Of a stretch of 9,694 nucleotides of DNA, positions 1-4,948 are shown piece after piece. Within the stretch, counting starts at the first letter, position 1. Each line of letters opens with the position of its first letter. The DNA comes from Candidatus Omnitrophota bacterium (GTDB lineage Bacteria > Ratteibacteria > UBA8468 > MWAK01): positions 1-9,694 of the forward strand of contig JAPLMK010000078.1 in the NCBI GenBank assembly GCA_026387085.1, in the 5' to 3' direction. The notes under the pieces are model-generated. The model was not told the DNA's origin. It saw only the letters and a program-made list of their open reading frames with translations, and did no database searches. A program made the position numbers and the translations under genes.

Positions 1-104
1 ATGGTAACTGATTTCAATTGTCCCAGGATGTCGACAAACCAGAGGTGGATGAACTTGATGTTCTCTTCCGTCACCTGCTTTAATATCTTTTCCGTCTCTT
101 TCAT
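1..104 (-). CDS. glnA: Glutamine synthetase type I, N-terminal fragment
   Basis: Partial gene: 34 codons are present and the rest lies beyond the left edge. The enzyme joins ammonia to glutamate using ATP, the main cytoplasmic route of ammonium assimilation. The translation starts MKETEKILKQVTEENIKF and continues into a stretch containing LWFVDILGQLKSV. This matches the N-terminal beta-grasp domain of GlnA, where a 'VKF-R-x-F-D-I-G-x-K' pattern is typical. The ATG at 104-102 has a good ribosome binding site, GGGAGGA, about 6 bases upstream. It follows the amidotransferase gene by 25 bases on the same strand, so the two are almost certainly co-transcribed from the promoter at 1321-1350. Active-site residues cannot be checked because they lie outside the window. 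Confidence 0.93.
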   Translation of the reverse strand, partial: MKETEKILKQVTEENIKFIHLWFVDILGQLKSVT

Positions 105-129
105 TAGAAATCCTCCCGCAAAAAACAAG

Positions 130-1239
130 TTAAGCGGCGTTGCTGTTTTCAGGGCTTCGTTGCCCTTTTATTTGCATTAAAACCAGTTTTCCGCCTTCCG
201 GGTGCCACAATTCCGAAATCTGCGGTTCCAGTTTCCGCACTGCGGCTTCTTCGCTGGAAAGGTAAAAATAATCCGGGCTTTTCGCGGCAACCATCGGCCT
301 CAATTTCACCCGGTCGATCAGGCCAAACATGCCGCCGTTAAAACCTACGATAATACTGAACGGACCGTTCAGCAGGGCGGCCCCGTAAATAATCCGCATC
401 CTTTCATGCTCTTTGCGCTCTTCTTCGGATTTAAGATCTATCTCGGACCAAAGCGGCGCCGATAAAATCGCCCCAAGTTTTGCCAGGGGAACCCGGTGGC
501 GCCGCGCCAGAAGGTCAACCAGATAAGTAATAACTTCCGTATCGGTTGCCAAACAGCAGTTATAACCGAAATTTTCCAGATACCTCCGGTTAACTCCGTA
601 GGAAGACACCTCGCCGTTGTGAACCACGGACCAGTCCAGGAGATTGAAGGGGTGCGCGCCGCCCCACCAGCCGGAACTATTGGTGGGAAAACGGCCGTGG
701 CCCAGCCACATATATCCGCTGTATTCATCCAAGCGAAAAAACTCCGCAACCTCCTCCGGCCAGCCCACCCCCTTGAAAACGCCCAAATTTTTACCGCTGG
801 AAATGACAAAAGCACCTACTATCTCCCGGTTTATTCTCATCACGCTTGAGACCACCTGCTCTTCTTCCGAAAGAAGCGGGAGTAAATTCGGCCTGACCCG
901 GGCAAAATAACGCCACAACAATTGCGGGCAGTGTAAACGTCCGGCGGCAATCGGAATCGGCTCGTCGCGGTCAATTTCAAAAATACTCCTCAGATATTCT
1001 TCGGTTTCATTCTTGGCGACCGACGAGTCGTAAAGCAAGTGTAGGGCAAAATGCTCCGGAAAATCTGGGTAAATTCCGTATCCGGCAAAACCAGCGCCCA
1101 AGCCGTTTGCCCGGTCCCGCATCACGCTGATACCTTCGGCTATGCGGCTGCCGGAAAAAGACCTGGATTGCCGGCTTAAAATTCCGAAAACACTGCACCC
1201 GCTGATATCTTTCTCCATCCCCAACCTGTTGTTTACCAT
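130..1239 (-). CDS. Class II glutamine amidotransferase (stand-alone GltB-type glutaminase domain)
   Basis: An Ntn-hydrolase glutaminase that frees ammonia from glutamine, resembling the first domain of glutamate synthase (GltB), which in some archaea and bacteria is a separate protein. What the sequence shows: Cys15 in GCSVFG as the likely N-terminal nucleophile after propeptide removal; an arginine/NGLGAGFAGYGIYP block at 41-58; GHGRFPT at 180-186 (substrate-binding Arg183); NGE at 208-210 (oxyanion Asn208/Gly209); and Asp233 in ATDTEV. No FMN, Fe-S or GXGXG domain is attached, so synthase partners would have to be encoded elsewhere. The ATG at 1239 gives a 14-residue propeptide; the ATG at 1218 gives 7 residues and has an AGG 6 bases upstream, so it is a real alternative. 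It is the first gene of an operon with glnA. The start lies only about 16 bases past the U-run of the leader terminator, so expression probably depends on antitermination. The exact partner or acceptor is not known. Confidence 0.88.
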   Translation of the reverse strand: MVNNRLGMEKDISGCSVFGILSRQSRSFSGSRIAEGISVMRDRANGLGAGFAGYGIYPDFPEHFALHLLYDSSVAKNETEEYLRSIFEIDRDEPIPIAAGRLHCPQLLWRYFARVRPNLLPLLSEEEQVVSSVMRINREIVGAFVISSGKNLGVFKGVGWPEEVAEFFRLDEYSGYMWLGHGRFPTNSSGWWGGAHPFNLLDWSVVHNGEVSSYGVNRRYLENFGYNCCLATDTEVITYLVDLLARRHRVPLAKLGAILSAPLWSEIDLKSEEERKEHERMRIIYGAALLNGPFSIIVGFNGGMFGLIDRVKLRPMVAAKSPDYFYLSSEEAAVRKLEPQISELWHPEGGKLVLMQIKGQRSPENSNAA

Positions 1240-1261
1240 AAATTTTTTACCGCATAAAAAA

Positions 1262-1298
1262 AGCCTCCAGAAGCAACGCTGCTTTGCTTCTGGAGGCT
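1262..1298 (-). terminator. Intrinsic terminator in the leader of the amidotransferase-glnA operon
   Basis: A perfect 15-bp stem (1298-1284 paired with 1276-1262) with a 7-base loop, followed on the minus strand by a run of seven U residues (1262-1256). On the plus strand no T-run follows, so it acts leftward only. It lies downstream of a consensus promoter (1321-1350) and directly before the amidotransferase start, so it is best read as a leader attenuator. It would also stop read-through from the lipoprotein gene ending at 1374. Confidence 0.88.
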
Positions 1299-1308
1299 AC
1301 TTTGCCTC
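1275..1308 (-). promoter_or_regulatory. Candidate ANTAR-type antiterminator (two hexaloop hairpins)
   Basis: Hairpin P1: GAGGC (1308-1304), loop AAAGUA (1303-1298), GCCUC (1297-1293), five perfect pairs. A two-base linker follows. Hairpin P2: GAAGC (1290-1286), loop AAAGCA (1285-1280), GCGUU (1279-1275), which is weak: two G-C pairs, an A/G mismatch, one A-U and one G-U. Both loops have A at position 1 and G at position 4, the feature I recall as conserved in RNA targets of ANTAR response regulators. P1 and P2 both use the 5' arm of the terminator, so they exclude it. ANTAR control of glutamine synthetase operons is known in clostridia. No ANTAR protein is encoded in this window. The assignment is inference from structure and context. 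Confidence 0.55.
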
Positions 1309-1320
1309 TATTTCGAAAAT

Positions 1321-1350
1321 ATTATATCACGCGATTTCTTGAAATGTCAA
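1321..1350 (-). promoter_or_regulatory. Consensus sigma70 promoter of the amidotransferase-glnA operon
   Basis: Minus-strand TTGACA (1350-1345), an 18-base spacer, TATAAT (1326-1321). Both hexamers match the consensus fully. The predicted start is near 1314, only about six bases before hairpin P1, giving a leader of about 75-95 bases. It sits 24 bases past the stop codon of the lipoprotein gene. Confidence 0.85.
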
Positions 1351-1373
1351 ATCAAGGTCTTTTACCGGTAATA

Positions 1374-2123
1374 TTAATTATTACCCGGCTTATAACGATA
1401 GTAATTTTCCGGAACGCTCTTTACGATTTCCTTAACCGCATTATCCAGCATTACCGCTACCGCCTTTTCCATCGGCGTATTTTTATACTTCCCGAAACCA
1501 CCGGCCAAAACCACACCGCCGACTCCAACTCCGCCAACGATACCAAGTTTAAAATCAGACGCTTTTCCTTCCACCTTAGCCGAACTGATTATCCGGCCGG
1601 TGCGCACGTCAACCATACGGATGTTAGCGGCGATATAGGCCTTTTTAGTTTTACCTCCAATCCCTAATCCGAATGGTAACCCGATAGCTAAACCGCCGCC
1701 GCCGGCACCTTCGGCATTTGGCTCAAAAGCGGTAATCGCGCCGGTCAAAAGAATATCGGCGCCTTCCATTGTTCCTTTTCCCGCTGCCTTGCCCTTTTCG
1801 GTATAGCCGCCTTCACTCAACGCTAATTCTTCCTTGATATCCGAAAGTCCCTCGCCCCTTTCCAGAACGATAAAACGGTTGCTCTGAAAAAGAGAATCAA
1901 CCAGCATATCCGACATTCCGGTTCCGATTTCACCGTAACCCTGTGCCGCTTTCATTTCAAACCGGGCGACCGCAATTCTTGCCTTCGGCCCCTGGTAGGT
2001 GGTAACCTCGGAAACCGATGGGCCGCCGGTGGTTACGGTCGTGCTGATCTCTTCGGTGGTGGCGCAGGAGGCGGTAAGCAAAACCAACGCCATCAAACTA
2101 AAAACTCCAATCCCTTTTTTCAT
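1374..2123 (-). CDS. CsgG/HfaB-family lipoprotein
   Basis: 249 residues. The N-terminus is a lipoprotein signal: KK, then a hydrophobic core (residues 5-16), then TASC with the lipidated Cys20 followed by Ala21. Because Asp does not follow the cysteine, retention in the inner membrane is not predicted and outer-membrane sorting is plausible in a diderm. The mature part resembles the CsgG domain: KARIAVARFE (47-56), a GTGMSDMLVDSLF helix (67-79), FIVLERG (84-90), GADILLTGAITAFEP (121-135), and AANIRMVDVRTGRII (165-179). CsgG forms a secretion pore for curli subunits, but many CsgG-like lipoproteins sit outside curli loci and their role is unknown. Glycine-rich stretches (141-157 and 195-211) may lie where CsgG has membrane-spanning hairpins. 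No csgA, csgB or csgE-like gene is nearby. GGAGG sits 4 bases before the ATG. I see no confident promoter. Confidence 0.8.
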   Translation of the reverse strand: MKKGIGVFSLMALVLLTASCATTEEISTTVTTGGPSVSEVTTYQGPKARIAVARFEMKAAQGYGEIGTGMSDMLVDSLFQSNRFIVLERGEGLSDIKEELALSEGGYTEKGKAAGKGTMEGADILLTGAITAFEPNAEGAGGGGLAIGLPFGLGIGGKTKKAYIAANIRMVDVRTGRIISSAKVEGKASDFKLGIVGGVGVGGVVLAGGFGKYKNTPMEKAVAVMLDNAVKEIVKSVPENYYRYKPGNN

Positions 2124-2159
2124 GCGTCCTCCAAAACTACGGTAAAAGGCAAACAGTTG

Positions 2160-2242
2160 GCGACCCTAAAGATCGCACTGCGAGAGAAAGACGAGACACC
2201 TATCCTACAACAATACGACGTCGGATAAATCCGACCGCTACA
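2160..2242. repeat. Dispersed modular hairpin repeat, copy A
   Basis: Contains a perfect 7-bp inverted repeat, GTCGGAT (2220-2226) and ATCCGAC (2229-2235), followed by CGCTACA. The stretch 2189-2213 (ACGAGACACCTATCCTACAA and neighbours) is a decayed version of the copy at 4802-4822. A further module, GATCGCACTGCG (2171-2182), resembles GGTCGCACTACG at 5667-5678. It lies in the upstream region of the lipoprotein gene. These are REP-like intergenic elements; no coding role is seen. Confidence 0.7.
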
Positions 2243-2260
2243 TTGCTTTATAATTAAATT

Positions 2261-2371
2261 GTGGAGATAGGGGGATTCGGCTGTCTCGACTTCACTGCGT
2301 CTCAACTAGGCCACCCGCTGGCAACGCTCTTATTCGTCGCGTCGCCTGACTTCGCTCCCAATCTCATCCCC
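2261..2371 (-). pseudogene. tRNA-Ala-like chimera carrying a copied tRNA 3' end
   Basis: Positions 2261-2279 repeat 2392-2410 exactly over 19 bases, covering the T-loop, the 3' T-arm and the acceptor 3' strand of the adjacent tRNA-Ala plus one flanking base. At the opposite end (2371-2366, minus strand) GGGGAT matches the tRNA 5' end and could pair with the 3' strand, including G-U at the third pair. The core between these ends does not fold as a tRNA: no anticodon arm is present, although a TGGGAG-GCG stretch recalls the D-arm. It is about 110 bases, longer than a tRNA. It could be a degenerate tRNA, a tRNA-derived repeat, or a scar of integration. It is probably not a working tRNA. Confidence 0.6.
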
Positions 2372-2392
2372 TTATGTAAGCTTACAATATAG

Positions 2393-2465
2393 TGGAGATA
2401 GGGGGATTCGAACCCCCGACCTCCTGCGTGCAAGGCAGGCGCTCTCCCAGTTGAGCTATATCCCC
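2393..2465 (-). tRNA. tRNA-Ala (anticodon TGC)
   Basis: 73 bases with a complete cloverleaf: acceptor GGGGATA/TATCTCC including the G3-U70 pair that identifies alanine tRNAs, D-arm GCTC/GAGC, anticodon stem CCTGC/GCAGG with loop CTTGCAC (anticodon TGC), T-arm GGGGG/CCCCC with loop TTCGAAT, and discriminator A73. CCA is not encoded (the next bases are CTA), so it must be added by CCA transferase. Its promoter is at 2476-2504. No clear terminator follows; only a short palindrome, TGTAAGCTTACA (2375-2386), lies downstream. Confidence 0.97.
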
Positions 2466-2475
2466 ATTCCGTTTA

Positions 2476-2504
2476 ATTTTACCAAATCCGGCGCTATCCG
2501 TCAA
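2476..2504 (-). promoter_or_regulatory. Promoter of tRNA-Ala
   Basis: Minus-strand TTGACG (2504-2499), a 17-base spacer, TAAAAT (2481-2476), with ten bases between the -10 element and tRNA position 1. The same pair of hexamers occurs before xseB. A near-perfect inverted repeat flanks it (2466-2477 and 2511-2524). The 140 bases between the tRNA and the URO-D gene hold nothing else I can identify, including no convincing terminator for the URO-D operon. Confidence 0.75.
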
Positions 2505-2606
2505 AAAAAGATTAAATACGGAATATGGCTCTACCGGAGCATTTTTAAAATAAACCGCTTTCAAGGCAGGCGTTGTATTTCCTTCTTTTTTAACGTTTCG
2601 TCATTA

Positions 2607-3728
2607 TCAGGCCTTTGCTTCCGCAACCATTGCCGTAATATTTTCCTCCAGCGTTTCTCTGCCCACCTGGTCGCCGGTTCCGATAATGAGGCGCGGCTCA
2701 CCGATAAACGCCGCTTTTATTTCACGCACTTCAGCCCGTACTTTTTCCGGGTTTCCGCGAATCAACGTCTCAACCGTATGGACATTGCCGTTCATGGTGA
2801 CCTTGCCGGCTAAGGATGCGCGCGCTTTCTTCAGCCCATCAAGCCCATCCACGTCGCCGCCGGGCGGCCTCTCAAACGGACAAACACAATCCAAGCCGAT
2901 TTCCGCAAACTCCGGCACCGTCTCCAGGCACTTTCCGTGAATATGGACATGCAATAACTTGCCCTGTTTATGCAGTTCTGCCGCGACAGCCGCAATATAT
3001 GGCTTATCCCATTGGCGCCACATCCGGGGCCCGATAAGGGAATTGTTGGAGTAACCGCATCCAACGCAAAATGATTCAAAATTCGTCTGGCTACATGCCT
3101 TTCGTATATATTCCAATTGGGATTTAATATACCGGTCCCGGATATCACTAAGCGCTGCCGCATCCTGATCGGCAAAGTACAACAGGGCTTTTTCGAAACC
3201 CATAAAACACGCGATAAAATCAAAAAAAGGCACGCCCAGCCCCAGTTCCAAAAGATAATCCTCGCCGACTATATTGTGGGCTTCCACGGCCGGTTTAAAA
3301 TCAAAGTCCGTTTCCGGAGATAGGAGCATGTCAAGATACGGGAGGACATCTGCCTCGTCTTTTACCGGATACTCCGTCAGCCATGACGGTTCTTTCTTGT
3401 CGTAAATAATGGTACTGCTGAATTTCTTGCTGCCGATAGCAACCGTGTCAATTTGACGGTATTGGGTTTCTGAAATTTTCTTAAAGGAAGATTTGGTAGG
3501 AATTGGTAAACGGGAAACGGGAAACACAATTCCCCAACCTTCGGTCTCGTATTTCTTGAAAGTAACCTGCAGCGCTTTCCAAAAGGGAATTTCTTTCTCA
3601 AACTGAATCATATCTACGCCCATTATCTTAGCCGGATAATAATACCAGAATTCCGGCGCAACCGGGTACCGGTCAGAAAAGATGCCCCGGTAGGCGTTTA
3701 ACATCCGCTGTTTCGGTGTATAATTCAT
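2607..3728 (-). CDS. URO-D superfamily protein (uroporphyrinogen decarboxylase / corrinoid methyltransferase fold), second gene of pair
   Basis: 373 residues from the ATG at 3728. The frame stays open to a TTG at 3764, but that would lie inside the upstream gene and the ATG is a better start. The C-terminal half has URO-D superfamily features: a cluster of histidines HVHIHG at about 260-265, where related methyltransferases such as MtaA place Zn ligands; CVCPFERPPGGD (281-292), where HemE relatives have an IDP/IEP-type strand; MNGNVHT (312-318); and IGTGDQVG (349-356). The N-terminal RxAGRYL substrate motif of true HemE is absent, so heme synthesis is unlikely. Members are often corrinoid or folate methyltransferases, but most are uncharacterised, and no corrinoid-binding partner is seen here. 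The stop of the upstream gene and this start share one base (TAATG), so translation is coupled. Substrate unknown. Confidence 0.8.
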   Translation of the reverse strand: MNYTPKQRMLNAYRGIFSDRYPVAPEFWYYYPAKIMGVDMIQFEKEIPFWKALQVTFKKYETEGWGIVFPVSRLPIPTKSSFKKISETQYRQIDTVAIGSKKFSSTIIYDKKEPSWLTEYPVKDEADVLPYLDMLLSPETDFDFKPAVEAHNIVGEDYLLELGLGVPFFDFIACFMGFEKALLYFADQDAAALSDIRDRYIKSQLEYIRKACSQTNFESFCVGCGYSNNSLIGPRMWRQWDKPYIAAVAAELHKQGKLLHVHIHGKCLETVPEFAEIGLDCVCPFERPPGGDVDGLDGLKKARASLAGKVTMNGNVHTVETLIRGNPEKVRAEVREIKAAFIGEPRLIIGTGDQVGRETLEENITAMVAEAKA

Positions 3729-4678
3729 TACAAATCTATTCTTTTTCCGCTTCGTCCCGCGCAAAACTCTTGATAGGCCGCAAGCATGTACTCATAGTTT
3801 TTTAGCGGCATACCGGGAAAGATCGTGTTGGAAGTGGAAAAAATATATCCCCCGCCCGGCGATGCGTGCTCCAGGCAATAAAGCGCGGAGGCGCGGATTG
3901 CTTCCTTCGGCCCGTCCTGCAGCAGACTGCACTGAACATTACCCATTAAAGACATTTTTCCGTAAGTAAGTTTTTTTACTTCCGCGATGTCCATGCCGGC
4001 CATCGGGTCAATGGACATAAGCGCGTGGGGTCGGCACTCAACTATCTGGTCTAAAACCGGCATCAGGTTCCCGTCGCTATGAAAAATCGCGATCGCGTTA
4101 TTTTTTTTCACTTCATCAATTACCCGCGACAGATACGGTGTTACTATCTCCTTAAAATCAACCGGCGACACGAACGGGCCGCCGTTAAAAGCAACGTCGC
4201 TGGGGATAAAAAGAAAATCGGCGCCGGCGTCAACCATTCGGCCGATAAGGTCTGAAGCGACAAGAAAGCGCCGTTCCGCCTCCCGGTGAATTAACTTCCG
4301 GTTTTCAAAAAGATTTCGGGCGAAGACCATCCAATCCTGAATGGTATCTATCGCATGGACTGCCCCACCAATAATCCCTCCGATGGCAATCCGGTCTCCG
4401 AAAATCTTTTTAACAGCCGCAACCCCTTCCGGGTCGCTCCAGGGCCAGTAAACAAGGAGCGCATCCCAGTGAAAACGTTCAACAATACGCTCGTAAATTT
4501 CGCAACAGGCCGCAATCTTGTTCTTTTTTTCCTTCGACGTGCAGCCTGCCCAACTGTTCCGGTCGGGGAAAGAAAGCCCGAATGCCTCGCGTTCCAGTTC
4601 AAACATAGATTCAAAATGGGGCGGGCGGTCCGGCTCAACGAATTTCAGGGTTATATAAAAACGCTCTCTTCCCGTCAT
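3728..4678 (-). CDS. URO-D superfamily protein, first gene of pair
   Basis: 316 residues, cytoplasmic, no signal peptide. Features of uncharacterised URO-D-like proteins: N-terminal EPDRPPHFESMFE (15-27), IPSDVAFNGGPFVSP (158-172), FHSDGN (199-204, His200 in the position used for metal or substrate in the superfamily), MSIDPMAGMDI (221-231), LMGNVQC (244-250) and GGGYIFSTSNTI (275-286). It lacks the HemE arginine motif. It differs strongly from its downstream partner: it has HSDG where the other has HVHIHG, so the two may form a heteromer or act on different steps. It is the first gene after the promoter at 4719-4747, with only a weak GGA as ribosome binding site 7-9 bases upstream. The reaction is unknown; methyl transfer or a decarboxylation unrelated to heme are the reasonable options. 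Confidence 0.82.
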   Translation of the reverse strand: MTGRERFYITLKFVEPDRPPHFESMFELEREAFGLSFPDRNSWAGCTSKEKKNKIAACCEIYERIVERFHWDALLVYWPWSDPEGVAAVKKIFGDRIAIGGIIGGAVHAIDTIQDWMVFARNLFENRKLIHREAERRFLVASDLIGRMVDAGADFLFIPSDVAFNGGPFVSPVDFKEIVTPYLSRVIDEVKKNNAIAIFHSDGNLMPVLDQIVECRPHALMSIDPMAGMDIAEVKKLTYGKMSLMGNVQCSLLQDGPKEAIRASALYCLEHASPGGGYIFSTSNTIFPGMPLKNYEYMLAAYQEFCAGRSGKRIDL

Positions 4679-4718
4679 AAATTTATCCGGTCGGTTTTAA
4701 GGTTCTGTTTCGTTCAGT

Positions 4719-4747
4719 ATTATACCGCCGGTTTCAAATTTTAACAA
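4719..4747 (-). promoter_or_regulatory. Promoter of the URO-D gene pair
   Basis: Minus-strand TTGTTA (4747-4742), a 17-base spacer, TATAAT (4724-4719). The -10 element is perfect and the -35 element matches at four of six positions. The predicted start near 4712 leaves a leader of about 34 bases. Confidence 0.65.
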
Positions 4748-4793
4748 CCGCCAATCTTGACGTCACCATCGTTCTAACGTAAAATAAAATGTT

Positions 4794-4821
4794 TTGACAG
4801 GCGAGACGCCTGTCCTACAAT
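4794..4821 (+). promoter_or_regulatory. Promoter-like sequence inside a dispersed repeat, upstream of the lipoyl ligase gene
   Basis: TTGACA (4794-4799), a 16-base spacer, TACAAT (4816-4821). The spacer is the hairpin of the dispersed repeat, so the repeat itself brings the promoter-like spacing. A start near 4828 would give a leader of about 120 bases containing three hairpins. No better promoter for the downstream gene is visible, but this could be chance. Confidence 0.4.
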
Positions 4822-4899
4822 ACGTCGGATATCGTAGATCCGCCTCAGGCGGGAATCCGACCGCTACAAACAATACGTGCGATGAATCGCACCGCTACA
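4796..4899. repeat. Dispersed modular hairpin repeat, copies B and C in tandem
   Basis: Three hairpins in a row. First, GACAGGC (4796-4802) with GCCTGTC (4808-4814). Second, copy B: GTCGGAT (4824-4830) with ATCCGAC (4855-4861), enclosing CCGCCTCAGGCGG (4840-4852). Third, copy C: GTGCGAT (4877-4883) with ATCGCAC (4886-4892). B and C both start with ACAATAC and end with CGCTACA, as does copy A at 2220-2242. In C both arms differ from B in a matching way, so pairing is kept. Non-coding. Confidence 0.8.
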
Positions 4900-4910
4900 T
4901 TACACCAATA

Positions 4911-4944
4911 TGGATTCCCGCCTACCACACGCGGGAATGACAAA
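4911..4944. repeat. Dispersed inverted repeat ATTCCCGC...GCGGGAAT
   Basis: ATTCCCGC (4914-4921) and GCGGGAAT (4931-4938) form an 8-bp hairpin with a 9-base loop, framed by TGG and GACAAA. It has the form of a repeat common in many bacterial genomes. It ends directly before the lipoyl ligase start, and the only SD-like bases (GGGA) lie in its 3' arm. A degenerate copy seems to lie at 5684-5719, on the other side of the same gene. Confidence 0.7.
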
Positions 4945-4948
4945 TTTC

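Noticed and set aside
2249..2254. TATAAT on the plus strand
   Set aside because: No matching -35 element at the right distance and no plus-strand gene or RNA downstream.
2120..2305. Open frame across the repeat and tRNA-like element
   Set aside because: It lies entirely over dispersed repeat and copied tRNA sequence; no protein family features.
2528..2545. Possible terminator of the URO-D operon (GCTC-CGGTA-GAGC)
   Set aside because: Only a 4-bp stem and no U-run directly after it on the minus strand.
2382..2564. Open frame with IAQLGERLPCTQEVGGSNPP
   Set aside because: This is the tRNA-Ala gene read as protein, a well-known annotation artefact.
2431..2572. 11-base direct repeat CAAGGCAGGCG at 2431-2441 (tRNA anticodon arm) and 2562-2572
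   Set aside because: Could be a second tRNA fragment, but nothing tRNA-like surrounds the second copy; too short to call.
3728..3764. Extended TTG start for the second URO-D gene
   Set aside because: It would add 12 basic residues overlapping the upstream gene; the ATG in the TAATG overlap is the usual coupled arrangement.
4796..4938. Possible CRISPR-like or riboswitch array of hairpins before the lipoyl ligase
   Set aside because: The repeats are inverted modules of different length without regular spacers, also found at 2160-2242; they fit dispersed intergenic repeats.
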